Assembly: GCA_030536315.1 (NCBI GenBank) | Contig: JAUNQF010000011.1 | Location: 1-38,981 of the forward strand | DNA from: Coriobacteriia bacterium | GTDB taxonomy: Bacteria; Actinomycetota; Coriobacteriia; Coriobacteriales; Eggerthellaceae | Reading direction: 5' to 3' | DNA length: 38,981 nucleotides | Part shown: piece by piece, positions 23,501 to 34,627 of the stretch | Position numbering within the stretch: the stretch's first letter is position 1 | Layout: every line of letters begins with the position of its first letter | Translations under genes and position numbers: made by a program | Notes under the pieces: model-generated | What the model was told of the DNA's origin: nothing | The model's database searches: none | The model's input: the letters and a program-made list of their open reading frames with translations, nothing else

Positions 23501-26500
23501 CTTATGGGTGACACATTGGCATCGTTTGTTGTAAATGCTGGAGGGGAAGTATTACCTTTTAGACCTCATCAATTAGGACGAGTATCTCAAGCTGAATATT
23601 ATGATATTTCAAATTTAGATTTGCCGTCTTGGTACTATCTTGATACAGAGGCATATAAAATTGAGTGCATGATTAAGAACGATGTTACTGTAATCTTCGA
23701 TTCAAGCTTTTCTATGTGTAAAGATATTTATAGTACATCATGTTGGTTTATGGCAGACTCAGATGGAAATGCGCCATTTACTCAATTTAAGAGTCGAATA
23801 AATGGAAAACTTGTTGATGGCTTTACTAATATTCCTACTAATAATCTTCAATCATGCTCTTCGATGTTTGGTGGTTTTTGTTACGAAGCCTACAAGCATC
23901 ATAATTATTGGTACAATGGATCAGATAGTGATATTCCATTATCTGACCCTTGGCGAATATTACCAGCTTCAAATACTGGAAATGTATTTGTATCATCGTT
24001 TTTGGATACATACAATTACAAGCTAAGTACCTTAGATCTTTCAACTTTCAATATTTCTAACATGAATGTAATTGATTATGGTGCCATATGTGCTAATTGT
24101 AAAGGCCTTACCACAGTAACATTGCCATCTAGATTTATTCAACCTAGTCAAGAAGATAACAATTTTGATTATCCGGGCACAAGAGGGGATTATATCTCCT
24201 TTTCTGCAGCTTTTTATGGCTGTGAAAAACTTGAGAATGTTACAAATATTCAAAAATTTAATCCATTTACGATTATGTCTAAGAATAAAACGTTTGGTTC
24301 ATATTCTATTGGACGTATGTTTTATGGCTGTAAAAGCCTAAAGAGTATTGATCTATCCTGTTTTGATGTTGATAATTATATTGGTTATTCAGGTCTTGGT
24401 TACTCCGCTATGTACCGTTACGAAGATGTATTTTGTGGTTGTGAGATGCTTAATCAGATTAAATTAGGTAATGGCTGAGATTTACCTATGTCGACATATT
24501 TGGAGAAAACAAAAGGCGAAAGCAACAATCGTAATATTAGTATGTGTGCTAACTTGCCAGCCTATGATAGTGCCGATATTTTTTGGACGTTTACGCCAAA
24601 TGATACTTCCTTACCGCCTGTTACTGATCTTCCAACTTATGCAATTCCTATTCGTGATGATAAATCTATATCAGACTACCCAGCTGGTACTTATGTACGA
24701 AGCGATAGTTCCGTTTCAACTTTGCTAAAAACCATTACTATCAGTCCTGATGATGAGAATAAGGGTAACGTTAGCCAGGATTCATACACCTTCTATAATA
24801 GTTCATATTCCAGCGCAAATGAAAATGTGGTTGAAATTAGTTGTAGCAATAATATTTTATGAATTGAAGATACAAGAATTGTTGCTACCCCTAAAGAAGG
24901 TTACATTTTCACTTATTGGACACTGGACGGGCAGATTTTTGATTCGTCAAATGATCAATATGTTAATAAGTCTTCAAGTATTGTTGCTCATTTTATGCGT
25001 TCTGATTACACGGCAAAGGCAGTTTATCAGAAAAACAATAGCGCATATGATGGTCACAACACACTAAGTTTTTATTTTGATAACATAGATCATAATTCTG
25101 AAGGTGATGTATATGAAGTTAATAGCTCGTTTGTTGATACTTCGTCTCGCTATGTAAATCTACCTTCATGATATACATTAACATATGTTGCCAGCAGCGA
25201 TTCATGGGCCTCGAAATTTAAAGAAGGTAAACAGCAGCAAATAGGGTCTATAAGCGAATATATACGTCATATTGATGCTACGATGATGGATTATAATCCG
25301 TATTATTCAGCTCGTATATATAGTGTTCTTTCTACTCAGTATAGTTCTTTATGAAGGATACAGACATTGGTAGAACCAGAGGATGTTGTTTTTGATAAAA
25401 GCTTTAAAGATTATACGCAACTTCAAAGTATATCTATGTGGTTTATGGCCGATATGTTTGGTACACAAACTGTCAAGAATTTTTACAGCCCTACTGATTC
25501 AAATCCAAAAAATCCTGGTTTTGCAAATATGTTTACAGGTAATTTAACTGACGTTTCCTATGCTTTTGGTGGTTTATTTCAGGAGGTAAATGCGCTACCA
25601 AATATGTTAATGCCTACTCAGGAATTAACAAATAGTGTTTTTGATGAAACCAAGGATGTTGTCTTAAATCAGCTTTGGTCTAATGATTACGAAACATACG
25701 GCACTTCGTTAGAGAATATTGACTTAACAGGATTTGACTTTTCTAATATTAAGGACATGTCATATATGTTTGCCAATTGCGTTTCGTTAAAGAACATTAA
25801 GTTTGATAGTAATTTGGACACGTCTCGCAATTTATACAATATGGGAACATTTGCAAATTGCGAAAATCTTGGACCTGTGTTTAGTAATAGCGTGCAAAAT
25901 TGAGATAAGTTTACTACGGAAAATGTTGCTTTCTTTGACGAAATGTTTTACGGATGTAGTGGAATTGTTGAGCTTGATTTGTCTAAGTTTAATACCGACA
26001 AAGCAGTATGCAATCCTAATTTCGAAGATTTATATAACGGAAATATAAGTGCTCCTGGTATGTTTAGTGAATGTACAAGACTAACAAAAATTAATGTTCA
26101 TTCAGAATATGATGATGATAGCTATTATAACATTACAGGTTTTAGTCTAAATCTGGGCGAATCAGGTCTAGCAAACTGTAATGGTGATAACGTAGTATGG
26201 AAAAATGATGGTGACACATCATGGCAGGAAACTGATTCTTCTTACAGGATTCCATATAATAGCAATATTATCTGGGAAGGCTCAGATTTATCTGAAGGAA
26301 ATATTCACACAGGTACATTTTATAGGTCTCAAAATTTTGACGAAAAGAGGGTTGAAGTTGTTTCAAATGATACATCAAAGGGTACAGTTAGCGAAGACGG
26401 TTATGGTTATATAAATAATGTACAAATTATGCTTAACAATTTAGAGAGCAATTCAATTAATTTAGATAATCGTAAAATAACAGCTACAGCAAAAGACGAA

Positions 26501-28840
26501 AATTCAAGGTTTGCTTATTGGAAGATTCAAATTGGTGACGAAGATGAATTTACAATGCCTAATGGTTATTGTGAAACCTTCTTTGCAGATGATGATCTTG
26601 AGATAACCATTACTGCTGTGTTTGTGTCAAATGAAGAGAATGGTTATGTGGCATTTTCTAACCATCAAAATGGAGATAAAAAGGAAGGTACATTTACTTT
26701 CTACTATGGCACTGCTGACGAGGCTTCTGATTTTGTTCCAGAAGGAGATACATTTGTAGAGGTTTATCCTGTTTATAATAATACAAGCGATTATAACTTG
26801 CCTTCGTGGTATAGAAAATATCAGGAATCCTGGATTAGTGGCGACAACCATCCAATTCCTAAATTTGTAAACAAAGTTGAATCAAATGCTGATACCATTT
26901 TTGTTAACTTCGATTCTTCGTTTAAGAATTTTGATGAGTTGCGTAGTATGTCTTGCTGGTTTATGGGTGCTTTATCTGCAACTAACGAAGCAGTCTTATA
27001 CAATCCATTTGCTTTAGATTCGGCAGAACACTTTAGTGGCCTCGATAATATTAATACCTCAAATATAGATAATGTTGCTTATATGTTTGGTGGTAGTGAA
27101 TTCTTTAATGAGATTCATGGATCAAAGAACGAAACCATTTATCTTAAGGACTTTGATAAGGAAGGAAACATTAGGAATCTATCTGGCATATTCGCCAATT
27201 TGCCAAGGCTAACCAACCTTACTGTTGATAATTGCTTTAATGGAATGACAAAGGTTACTTCTACTTCGAAGATGTTCTACAATACTATTAAACTAGAAAA
27301 GAGCAATCTAAACTGGTTAAAGACACAAAATGTTGAAGATATGTCTTATATGTTTGGTAATTCAGTTGATGGAAAGCCTAAAGAAAAACTTGTTGAGGAT
27401 AATCCGTTTACACTTACACTTCCAGAGAATTTTGTCTTTTCTGATAATTTGTATAATTTAGAAGGTATGTTTAGTGGATATGCAATTTATCCAAAGCTTA
27501 TAGTTGATTTCTCAAAAATTCATACAAGCGAAAATAAGGTTATTCGTAAGGCTAACATGTCACATATGTTCCAAAATTGCTATTGGATTTCAAGTATTGA
27601 ATTTAAAGGAACCGTACCTGAGATATTTAGTAGGGGTACCGACATGTCATATATGTATAAGAACTGTTCTAACATAAAGAAGGCAACAAATGGCAACGAT
27701 AGTGCAATTCCAGTACCATTACAATGTGTGGCTTATGTTATTAATTTTAACAATATGTTTGATGGTTGCACCAGCCTAGAGGATTATTCGCTTACTCGCG
27801 AAGATAAAGATTTCGATATTGAATATATGCAATATATGTTTAGTGGTTGCACTTCGTTAAAGACAGTTAGTTTGGATAGTGGATACTATTGAGATAAGAG
27901 TTGTTCTGGGCCAGCGCTTATGTTTAATAATACTGATGGCACTTTAAATACTACGTTAGAGCATTTTTCATTTGATAGAGATAATTGATATGATGATATA
28001 AGTTTTTATGATTGTGGTCTAAGTCTTTTTGTTGATGACTCTGCTGGATCATCTCAATTAAACCCATTAATTCCTATAACATGAGTTCGTCAAAGTGATC
28101 TATCTTATGCTACTCCGTTAAATTTACCTATTGATGATTCAGAAGACAATAATGATGTTTCTAATATTGAGACGTATGATCGAGCTACAACTAATATTAG
28201 AGTTGCAAATTGCTATAGTTTTTATGGTTATAATTGGGAGTCGACAGATTGGCATGAAACAGCATTAAGGTGCGTTGATGTCGGTTACTATCAAATTATA
28301 TATTATATTGGTATTCCAGAGGGTTATTCGCTGAAAGTAAAGTATGTTGATGAAGAACCAGCATATGATGAAGTTTTTACCTATGTAGAATTTGTTTTAA
28401 GCAATCCAGACAATAGTAAATCTCATTATTATAGAATAGGCCAATATTATGACGAAGGAACTACTGACCCACATGATTGAACTCTTCATGATGTTGATGG
28501 TAAAGTACAAGATTATAAGTTAACTTCTGAATATAAAACAATTACTGCAGGATCTAATTATTGTATATATTATCCTTATGTTCCTTATGAAGTTCAACCT
28601 AGGTTATTTTCTGAGAATGCTAGCAATGATAATTATATAGATAATAACTTAGATCAAAATGATGCTTATGCTGAAGAGGTTGCTGTTGCTGACGAAGCCA
28701 TGCCAGCTGGGGAAACAGCATTTGAAACAATGGCAAGTCCAGATGTTTCAGCTGTCGAAGTTGCTACTGCCGCAATGAGCATATTGACTATGCCGTTGCC
28801 GATTCAGTTCTTTTCGTTATTGATTGAGATTCTTATATAA
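20567..28840 (+). CDS. Giant BspA-like leucine-rich repeat (DUF285) surface protein B with N-terminal QTGD hairpin
   Basis: A 2757-aa tandem paralog of protein A, read through about 16 TGA (Trp) codons to TAA. The N-terminal module matches A position for position: VEFVLGQNPTPEPTPGGW, QTGD at 29-32, helix 33-55, RKK at 57-59, second helix 82-101, AIA/A near 106-109. An InlB-type repeat (KEGYTLQDYW) and a second beta repeat follow, then four BspA/DUF285 units (starting near bases 22130, 23340, 25010 and 26640) with WFM motifs such as SCWFMADSDG and SMWFMADMFG. Divergent InlB-like linkers precede the last two units. The tail repeats EVAVADEAMPAG and ends in a hydrophobic stretch without charged residues behind it. 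It has its own promoter and terminator. A surface adhesion or antigenic-variation role is inference. Confidence 0.9.
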
Positions 28841-28864
28841 GATTTCAATTTAATCTAAAATTTT

Positions 28865-28891
28865 GGGCCTCTTTTTAGAGGCCCTTTTTTT
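28865..28891 (+). terminator. Intrinsic terminator of giant gene B
   Basis: GGGCCTC (28865-28871), loop TTTTTA, GAGGCCC (28878-28884): a perfect 7-bp stem followed by seven T residues. The loop is identical to that at 20444-20449. The T run overlaps the proposed -35 box of the ribosomal operon. Confidence 0.93.
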
Positions 28892-28919
28892 GTGATATCC
28901 CTGCAAATAGTGATATAAT
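28890..28919 (+). promoter_or_regulatory. Promoter of the rplB ribosomal operon
   Basis: An extended -10 element, TGATATAAT (28911-28919), has a plausible -35 TTGTGA at 28890-28895 and an 18-base spacer. Transcription would start near 28926, giving a leader of about 110 bases before rplB. Confidence 0.7.
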
Positions 28920-28925
28920 GCATCG

Positions 28926-29037
28926 TTGCGCCCGTGGGAAAATGAACACGCCCGGAAGCGTGGGAGATTTTTACTCGCCTGCATATGGCGCAAAGAAAGC
29001 GCAGGCCCAAGGCCTCGCAAACGAAAAGGAGATTAAA
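28926..29037 (+). promoter_or_regulatory. Structured 5' leader of the rplB operon (possible ribosomal-protein autoregulatory RNA)
   Basis: The leader is GC-richer than its surroundings and can fold. CACGC (28947-28951) pairs with GCGTG (28958-28962) around CCGGAA. GCCTGC (28977-28982) pairs with GCAGGC (29001-29006). CGTG at 28933-28936 can instead pair with CACG at 28947-28950, so alternative folds exist. The ribosome site is AGGAG at 29027-29031. Ribosomal operons are often controlled by such leaders; which protein would bind here is unknown. Confidence 0.4.
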
Positions 29038-29871
29038 GTGGGAATGAAAACATTTAAACCGACTTCTGCTGGTAAGCGTTTTCAGACGGTTTCGGACTTC
29101 GCTGAAGTTACGAAGACTACGCCTGAAAAAAGCTTAATTGCCAAAAAGAAGAACCACGCCGGCCGTAACAATTATGGCCGTATCACAACTCGTCATCAAG
29201 GTGGCGGAGTTAAGCGCAAGTATCGCATTATCGATTTCAAGCGCGACAAAGACGGCATCCCAGCTAAGGTTGCCAGCATCGAATACGATCCAAACCGTTC
29301 AAGCTACATCGCTCTTCTTCACTATGCCGATGGCGAAAAGCGCTACATCCTTCAGCCTAAGGGCTTAAAAGTTGGCGACACTGTTATTAGTGGCGAAGGC
29401 CAGGACATCAAGCCTGGAAACGCAATGAAGCTTGACGCAATCCCAGTTGGTACTTTTGTACACGCTGTTGAAATGCAACCTGGAAAAGGTGCTGCAATGG
29501 CTCGAAGCGCTGGAACCAGCATTCAGTTAATGGGTAAGGAAGGCGATTACGCAATTCTTCGTATGCCATCATCTGAAATGCGACGCGTTCTTTTAACTTG
29601 CCGCGCAACAGTTGGCGAAGTTGGAAACGCCGAACACGTTAATATCAAAATTGGTAAAGCTGGCCGCAAGCGCTGGATGGGTGTTCGCCCTACAGTTCGA
29701 GGCACAGCAATGAACCCAGTTGATCACCCACACGGTGGTGGTGAAGGTAAGAACAAGAGTGCTGGACGTCATCCAGTATCTCCATGAGGCCAGCCTGCTA
29801 AAGGTGCTCGTACTCGTAATCCTAAGAAAGCAAGCAGCCGCTTAATAATTAGACGTAGAAGAACTAAGTAA
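29038..29871 (+). CDS. rplB: 50S ribosomal protein L2
   Basis: A 277-aa protein, the normal length. L2 supports the peptidyl-transferase centre and subunit association. The GTG start at 29038 lies 6 bases after AGGAG; ATG 29044 is a less well spaced alternative. The conserved region [13 protein letters not shown] is present. The TGA at 29785-29787 gives the invariant W of GRHPVSPWG, strong evidence for UGA = Trp; read as stop, L2 would lose its basic C-terminal tail (IIRRRRTK). It is the first ribosomal gene here; rplW, rplD, rplC and rpsJ, which usually precede it, are absent. Confidence 0.97.
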
Positions 29872-29892
29872 TTAGTTGGAAGGATTTTATAA

Positions 29893-30162
29893 ATGAGTAG
29901 AAGTTTAAAAAAAGGACCTTATGTAGAACCAAAGTTGCTTAGCCGCATTGATGCAATGAATCAGGCTGGCACAAAAGAGGTTATTAAAACATGGTCTCGT
30001 TCAAGCACAATTTTCCCTGATATGGTAGGCCACACAATTGCTGTTCATGATGGACGCAAGCATGTGCCTGTTTATATCAGCGAAAGCATGGTTGGTCACA
30101 AACTTGGCGAATTCGCACCAACTCGTACATTCCGCGGTCATTCGTCTTCGGGTAAGGAATAG
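29893..30162 (+). CDS. rpsS: 30S ribosomal protein S19
   Basis: An 89-aa protein opening [11 protein letters not shown] and carrying [20 protein letters not shown] and [16 protein letters not shown], all typical of S19. It binds 16S rRNA in the head of the small subunit next to S13. It starts 21 bases after rplB behind a GGAAGGA site (29878-29884). The stop is TAG. Confidence 0.97.
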   Translation: MSRSLKKGPYVEPKLLSRIDAMNQAGTKEVIKTWSRSSTIFPDMVGHTIAVHDGRKHVPVYISESMVGHKLGEFAPTRTFRGHSSSGKE

Positions 30163-30171
30163 GTGATATAA

Positions 30172-30525
30172 ATGGAAAGTACAGCTCAAGCAAAGTATAT
30201 CCGAATTTCTCCACGTAAAGCCCGCATGGTTGTGGACCAAATTCGAGGCAAAAGTGTCGAAGACGCGCGCCTGACGCTTCGTTTTATCGAGCGTGCAGCT
30301 GCTCAAGATGTTGAATCTTGCCTTAATTCTGCAGTTGCAAACGCCGAAGACGTGCACAAGCTTCGCGCCGAACAATTAAAAGTAACTGAGGCTTATGTTG
30401 ACGAAGGCCCAACGCTAAAGCGTTATAGGCCTCGCGCTAAAGGTGCAGCAAGCCGCATTAATAAGAGAACATGCCATATTACAGTTGTTGTATCAAATGG
30501 CAAAGATGATAAGAAGGAGGCATAA
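30172..30525 (+). CDS. rplV: 50S ribosomal protein L22
   Basis: A 117-aa protein with the L22 motifs [19 protein letters not shown] and [19 protein letters not shown], the second being the beta-hairpin that lines the peptide exit tunnel. The ribosome site AGGTGAT lies just upstream. Its TAA stop shares a base with the rpsC ATG (TAATG), so the two are translationally coupled. Confidence 0.97.
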   Translation: MESTAQAKYIRISPRKARMVVDQIRGKSVEDARLTLRFIERAAAQDVESCLNSAVANAEDVHKLRAEQLKVTEAYVDEGPTLKRYRPRAKGAASRINKRTCHITVVVSNGKDDKKEA

Positions 30526-31244
30526 TGGGTCAAAAAGTTCACCCAACCGGATTTAGATTAGGCATCACCGAAAACTGGCGCAGCCGCTGGTATGCCGATA
30601 AAGATTATGCCGATCAATTAAACAATGATCTTGAGGTTCGTAAGTATTTAGAAAAGCGCCTTGCAAATTGTGCTCTTTCTAAAGTTGAAATCGAACGCAC
30701 TGGCGAAAAAATCAAGATTATCATTGTTACAGCTCGTCCTGGTGCTGTTATTGGTAAGAAGGGTGCAGACATCGAAGGACTTCGCACCGATGTTGAAAAA
30801 ATTGTTGGTGCAAAAGTTGCTATCGATGTTGTGGAAGTTAAGCGCCCAGAACTTGATGCAACCTTAATTGCTAAAAGTGTTGCCGAACAGTTAGAAGGAC
30901 GTATCGCATTTAGACGTGCTATGAGAAAAGCAGTTCAGAGCGCTCAAAAGTCAGGTGCACAGGGCATTCGCCTTCAGGTATCTGGTCGTTTGGGTGGCGC
31001 TGAAATGTGTAGACGCGAATGGTATGGCGAAGGCCGAATCCCTCGTCACACACTTCGTGCTCAGATAGATTATGGGTTTGCGATTGCAGCTACTCAAATG
31101 GGTAGCATTGGCGTTCAAGTTTGGGTTTATTATGGCGATGTTCTTCCAGGACAACGTCCTACCAACCCAGCACTTGAAAGCAGCTCTCGCCCAGCTGGTC
31201 GAGGCCGAGGCAAACGCCCGGCATCAGAGAGGGGTGCTAAATAA
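30525..31244 (+). CDS. rpsC: 30S ribosomal protein S3
   Basis: A 239-aa protein opening [13 protein letters not shown]. The KH RNA-binding domain carries GKKG at 77-80. The C-terminal domain includes [19 protein letters not shown], and the tail is rich in Arg and Gly. S3 lines the mRNA entry channel. It overlaps rplV and rplP by one base each. All its Trp codons are TGG. Confidence 0.97.
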   Translation: MGQKVHPTGFRLGITENWRSRWYADKDYADQLNNDLEVRKYLEKRLANCALSKVEIERTGEKIKIIIVTARPGAVIGKKGADIEGLRTDVEKIVGAKVAIDVVEVKRPELDATLIAKSVAEQLEGRIAFRRAMRKAVQSAQKSGAQGIRLQVSGRLGGAEMCRREWYGEGRIPRHTLRAQIDYGFAIAATQMGSIGVQVWVYYGDVLPGQRPTNPALESSSRPAGRGRGKRPASERGAK

Positions 31245-31669
31245 TGTTAATGCCAAAAAGAGTCCGTCACCGCAAGGTACAACGCGGTAGCATGAAAGGC
31301 AAGGCCAAGGGTGGCACAAAGCTCGCTCACGGTTCTTGGGGAATTCGTGCCATGGAATCAGCCTGGATTACAAACAGGCAGATCGAAGCCGCTCGTATTG
31401 CGATGACTCGTGCTATGAAACGTGGTGGTAAAGTTTGGATCACAATTTTCCCAGACAAGCCAATCACTAAAAAACCACTTGAAACCCGTATGGGTAAGGG
31501 TAAAGGTAATCCTGAAGGCTGGGTTGCTGTTGTCAAAACAAACAGAATTATGTTTGAAATTGACGGCGTCGAAGAAGAAGTTGCCAAGGAAGCACTTCGT
31601 CTTGCAATCACTAAGCTGCCTATCAAGTGCAAGATTGTTACTAAAGAGACAGAGGAGGTATTAGCATAA
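31244..31669 (+). CDS. rplP: 50S ribosomal protein L16
   Basis: A 141-aa protein opening [15 protein letters not shown], with [25 protein letters not shown] and [21 protein letters not shown]16 helps shape the A-site region of the large subunit. The wording around GWVAVV resembles actinobacterial L16 proteins; this is recalled, not searched. The one-base overlaps at both ends indicate tight coupling. Confidence 0.97.
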   Translation: MLMPKRVRHRKVQRGSMKGKAKGGTKLAHGSWGIRAMESAWITNRQIEAARIAMTRAMKRGGKVWITIFPDKPITKKPLETRMGKGKGNPEGWVAVVKTNRIMFEIDGVEEEVAKEALRLAITKLPIKCKIVTKETEEVLA

Positions 31670-31881
31670 TGGCTGATTTAAAGAATGCAGAAATTAGAAC
31701 TCTTTCTGTCGAAGACTTGTATGCCAGGTTAAAGGATGCTCGTGCAGAGCTTTTCAACCTTCGTTTTCAAATGGCAACAAGCCAGTTGGACAACACTTCG
31801 CGTGTTAAGGTTGTTAAAAAGCAAATTGCTCGCATCCAGACAGAAATGCGCGCAAGAGAAATTGCCCAGAGTGAGGCGTAA
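31669..31881 (+). CDS. rpmC: 50S ribosomal protein L29
   Basis: A 70-aa helical protein with the L29 core [20 protein letters not shown] and a final [15 protein letters not shown] helix. It lies near the exit tunnel mouth. It overlaps the rplP stop by one base. Confidence 0.95.
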   Translation: MADLKNAEIRTLSVEDLYARLKDARAELFNLRFQMATSQLDNTSRVKVVKKQIARIQTEMRAREIAQSEA

Positions 31882-31892
31882 AGGAGTAAATG

Positions 31893-32162
31893 ATGGCAGA
31901 GAAAAAAGAAACTCGTAATTTACGTAAGACTCGCCAAGGCGTTGTTGTAAGTGCTTCGGGCGAAAAAACTTGCGTTATTAAAATTGAAGAGAAAAAACAG
32001 CATCCAGTTTATAAGAAGATGATGACAACTTCAAAGAAGCTTCATGCTCATGATGAGAAAAACGAAGCCGAAGTTGGCGATACTGTTTTGGTTATGGAAA
32101 CTCGTCCAATGTCTAAATTGAAGCATTGGCGTCTTTTGAAAATTGTTGAGAAGGCTAAATAG
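31893..32162 (+). CDS. rpsQ: 30S ribosomal protein S17
   Basis: An 89-aa OB-fold protein with RKTRQGVVVSASGEKTCVI, HPVYKKMM and a C-terminal SKLKHWRLLKIVEKAK that resembles actinobacterial S17. Two in-frame ATGs adjoin. The second, at 31893, is chosen because it lies 6 bases after AGGAG (31882-31886), whereas 31890 lies only 3 bases away. S17 binds 16S rRNA early in assembly. Confidence 0.96.
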   Translation: MAEKKETRNLRKTRQGVVVSASGEKTCVIKIEEKKQHPVYKKMMTTSKKLHAHDEKNEAEVGDTVLVMETRPMSKLKHWRLLKIVEKAK

Positions 32163-32180
32163 TAAAAGGCAGGTATTATC

Positions 32181-32549
32181 ATGATACAGATGCAAACATA
32201 CCTAAGTGTAGCCGACAATTCTGGTGCCCGTAAAGTTCAATGCATTAAGGTTTTGGGTGGCAGCAAGCGTCGTTATGCAGGCTTGGGAGATAAAATTGTA
32301 TGCGCTGTTAAAGAAGCAATTCCTGGTGGTGCAGTTAAGAAAGGCGACGTTGTTAAATGCGTTGTTGTTCGCACTAAAAATCAGGTTCGCAGAAATGACG
32401 GTAGCTACATTCGCTTCGACCAAAATGCTTGTGTACTAATTAATGACGAAGGCGAGCCTCGCGGAACTCGTGTGTTTGGACCGGTTGCAAGAGAACTTCG
32501 TGATAAGAAATTTACACGTATTGTTTCCCTTGCTCCAGAGACTTTATAG
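32181..32549 (+). CDS. rplN: 50S ribosomal protein L14
   Basis: A 122-aa protein, exactly the usual length, opening [33 protein letters not shown] and [14 protein letters not shown] are present. L14 forms an intersubunit contact and binds the silencing factor RsfS in many bacteria. The stop is TAG, 12 bases before rplX. Confidence 0.97.
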   Translation: MIQMQTYLSVADNSGARKVQCIKVLGGSKRRYAGLGDKIVCAVKEAIPGGAVKKGDVVKCVVVRTKNQVRRNDGSYIRFDQNACVLINDEGEPRGTRVFGPVARELRDKKFTRIVSLAPETL

Positions 32550-32561
32550 GCGGTGATTGTG

Positions 32562-32879
32562 ATGGCTAAACTTCAAATTAAAAAAGGTGATACAGTTCGC
32601 GTCCTTAGCGGTAAGGATAAAGGTAAAGAAGGCGAAGTAATTCGCGCTTATCCTTCTACTAACCGTGTAATTGTAGAGAAAGTTAACATGATTAAGCGTC
32701 ATATGCGTCCTACTCAGCAAAATCCTAACGGATCAATCAGCGAAAAGGAAGCCACAATTGATGCTTCAAACGTAATGCTTATTTGCCCAGCGTGCAATAA
32801 GCCTGTTCGTGTTGGTCATGTTAAAGATGAAAAAGGCAATATGCAAAGAGTTTGCAAGAAATGCAAAAAGACTTTTTAG
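32562..32879 (+). CDS. rplX: 50S ribosomal protein L24
   Basis: A 105-aa protein with the KOW motif (KKGDTVRVLSGKDKGKEGEV). The C-terminus has CPAC near 72-75 and CKKC near 97-100, a zinc-ribbon-like pair. The ATG at 32562 is preferred over the in-frame GTG 32553 because GGCGGTGA (32549-32556) is correctly spaced for it. L24 starts large-subunit assembly. The stop is TAG. Confidence 0.95.
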   Translation: MAKLQIKKGDTVRVLSGKDKGKEGEVIRAYPSTNRVIVEKVNMIKRHMRPTQQNPNGSISEKEATIDASNVMLICPACNKPVRVGHVKDEKGNMQRVCKKCKKTF

Positions 32880-32892
32880 TGGGTGATAAATT

Positions 32893-33441
32893 ATGGCAAT
32901 GCCTAGATTAAAAGAAAAATATCAAAAAGAAATTGTGCCAGCAATTATGAAGGAGTTTGGTTACAAGAATGTTAACCAGGTTCCTCGTTTGGAAAAAGTT
33001 GTTGTCAACATGGGTGTTGGAGATGCTGCAACTGACAAAAAACTTATCAATGGTGCAATTGATGACTTAAGCGTAATCACTGGTCAAAAACCTACAACTA
33101 CTCGTGCTAAAAAATCCATCGCTGGTTTTAAGCTTCGCGAAGGAATGGCAATTGGTGCGAAGAGCACTTTGCGGGGGGACAGAATGTGGGAATTTATTGA
33201 CCGTTTGTTAGCGACTGCACTTCCTCGTGTTCGAGACTTTCGTGGTCTTAGCCCAAAGAGCTTCGACGGTCGTGGAAACTACAGCCTTGGTCTTACAGAG
33301 CAATTAGTATTTACCGAGGTAGATTACGATAAAGTTGATCACACACGTGGTATGGATATTACGGTTGTAACTACTGCGAATGAAAATGACCCAGCTTTTA
33401 AATTGCTACAAATGTTGGGCTTCCCATTCGCCGAGAAATAA
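32893..33441 (+). CDS. rplE: 50S ribosomal protein L5
   Basis: A 182-aa protein that binds 5S rRNA and the P-site tRNA region. Motifs include [43 protein letters not shown] and [20 protein letters not shown]. The ending [12 protein letters not shown] recalls actinobacterial L5. The ribosome site GGGTGAT precedes the ATG; the next in-frame ATG, two codons later, is possible. Confidence 0.97.
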   Translation: MAMPRLKEKYQKEIVPAIMKEFGYKNVNQVPRLEKVVVNMGVGDAATDKKLINGAIDDLSVITGQKPTTTRAKKSIAGFKLREGMAIGAKSTLRGDRMWEFIDRLLATALPRVRDFRGLSPKSFDGRGNYSLGLTEQLVFTEVDYDKVDHTRGMDITVVTTANENDPAFKLLQMLGFPFAEK

Positions 33442-33464
33442 TAAGATGGTAAGAGAGGAAAACC

Positions 33465-33650
33465 ATGGCTAAAAAATCTATGATAGCAAAAGCAAAAAAA
33501 CCCGCAAAGTATGCGACTCGTCAGCATAATCGCTGCAGTCGTTGCGGACGTCCACGCGCATATTACCGCAAATTCGATATGTGCCGTGTTTGTGTTCGTG
33601 AACTTGCAAATAAGGGTGAATTACCAGGCGTAACAAAGTCGTCTTGGTAA
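33465..33650 (+). CDS. rpsN: 30S ribosomal protein S14, zinc-binding (type Z)
   Basis: A 61-aa protein of the short zinc-binding type. The four zinc ligands are Cys24, Cys27, Cys40 and Cys43 ([20 protein letters not shown]). Many bacteria also carry a longer, zinc-free S14 expressed under zinc limitation; none is visible here. The ribosome site is AGAGAGGAAA. Confidence 0.97.
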   Translation: MAKKSMIAKAKKPAKYATRQHNRCSRCGRPRAYYRKFDMCRVCVRELANKGELPGVTKSSW

Positions 33651-33670
33651 GATAGATAGAGGTGATGTAA

Positions 33671-34069
33671 ATGAGTATGACTGATCCAATAGCAGATATG
33701 TTAACTCGCGTTCGTAATGCGAACCAAGCTGGGCATGAAAAAGTTAGCATGCCAAGTTCTAAAAAGCTTGTTGAAATTGCTCGCATTATGAAGGAAGAGG
33801 GCTTTGTTGCTGGATATGATGTTGTAAAGAGTCAGCCAGTTGACAAGCTTGAAGTTACATTGAAGTATGGCGATAACAAAGATAAGACAATTAGAGGTAT
33901 TAAGCGTATTTCAAAACCTGGTCTTCGTATTTATGCGGGTAAGGATGATCTTCCTCGTGTTCTTGGCGGCCTGGGTTGCGCAATTATCTCTACAAGCAGT
34001 GGTGTTATGACCGACCGCGATGCCCGTCAAAAAGGCGTTGGTGGCGAAGTTATGGCCTATATTTGGTAG
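33671..34069 (+). CDS. rpsH: 30S ribosomal protein S8
   Basis: A 132-aa protein opening [17 protein letters not shown] and ending in the S8 signature [20 protein letters not shown]8 organises the central domain of 16S rRNA and in other bacteria can repress the spc operon. The ribosome site is AGGTGAT. The stop is TAG. Confidence 0.97.
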   Translation: MSMTDPIADMLTRVRNANQAGHEKVSMPSSKKLVEIARIMKEEGFVAGYDVVKSQPVDKLEVTLKYGDNKDKTIRGIKRISKPGLRIYAGKDDLPRVLGGLGCAIISTSSGVMTDRDARQKGVGGEVMAYIW

Positions 34070-34080
34070 GAGGTTATGAG

Positions 34081-34626
34081 ATGTCACGTGTAGGAAATAA
34101 CCCTATTCCAATTCCTGACGGTGTTGAAGTTAACATCGAAGGTTGTTCGGTCACTGTTAAAGGACCTAAGGGTGAACTCGTTCGCGAGTTTAATAAAGAT
34201 ATGAAAATTGAGAAGGATGAAAACACTGTTGTTGTTAAGCGTCCTAATGATCAGCGCGAAGTAATGGCTATGCATGGTCTTACTCGCAGTTTGCTAAATA
34301 ATATGGTTGAAGGCGTTAGCAAGGGCTTCGAAAAGAAGCTTGAGCTTACTGGTGTTGGTTATAGAGCTCAAATCAAGGGCCGTGACCTCGAACTTCAACT
34401 TGGATATTCGCATCCTGTAGTTATAAAGTGCCCTGAAGGAATTACTTTCGAGAGCCCTTCGCAAGAAGAGATTTTTGTAAAGGGAATTGATAAGCAATTG
34501 GTTGGAGAAATTGCTGCAAACATTCGCAAGCAACGTCCACCAGAGCCTTATAAGGGTAAAGGTATCAAGTACGAAGGTGAACACATTCGCCGTAAGCTTG
34601 GTAAGGCAGCAAAGACGGAGGCCTAA
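34081..34626 (+). CDS. rplF: 50S ribosomal protein L6
   Basis: A 181-aa protein opening [17 protein letters not shown], with [18 protein letters not shown] and the C-terminal [20 protein letters not shown]6 sits near the factor-binding site. The ATG at 34081 is fixed by AGGAGG just upstream and by the family N-terminus; the frame is open further upstream but only as an overlap with rpsH. Confidence 0.97.
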   Translation: MSRVGNNPIPIPDGVEVNIEGCSVTVKGPKGELVREFNKDMKIEKDENTVVVKRPNDQREVMAMHGLTRSLLNNMVEGVSKGFEKKLELTGVGYRAQIKGRDLELQLGYSHPVVIKCPEGITFESPSQEEIFVKGIDKQLVGEIAANIRKQRPPEPYKGKGIKYEGEHIRRKLGKAAKTEA

Positions 34627-34627
34627 T

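Noticed and set aside
1798-28840. A run of pseudogenes or many short separate genes
   Set aside because: The breaks are all TGA, all stay in one frame, and none is TAA or TAG or a frameshift. Reading TGA as Trp restores full proteins.
28918-29037. rplB starting at ATG 28918, with a 40-aa N-terminal extension
   Set aside because: That ATG overlaps the -10 box. The family N-terminus and the AGGAG site fit GTG 29038.
34487-34627. rplR starting upstream inside rplF
   Set aside because: The extension lies wholly within rplF in another frame. The ATG at 34628 gives the normal L18 N-terminus.
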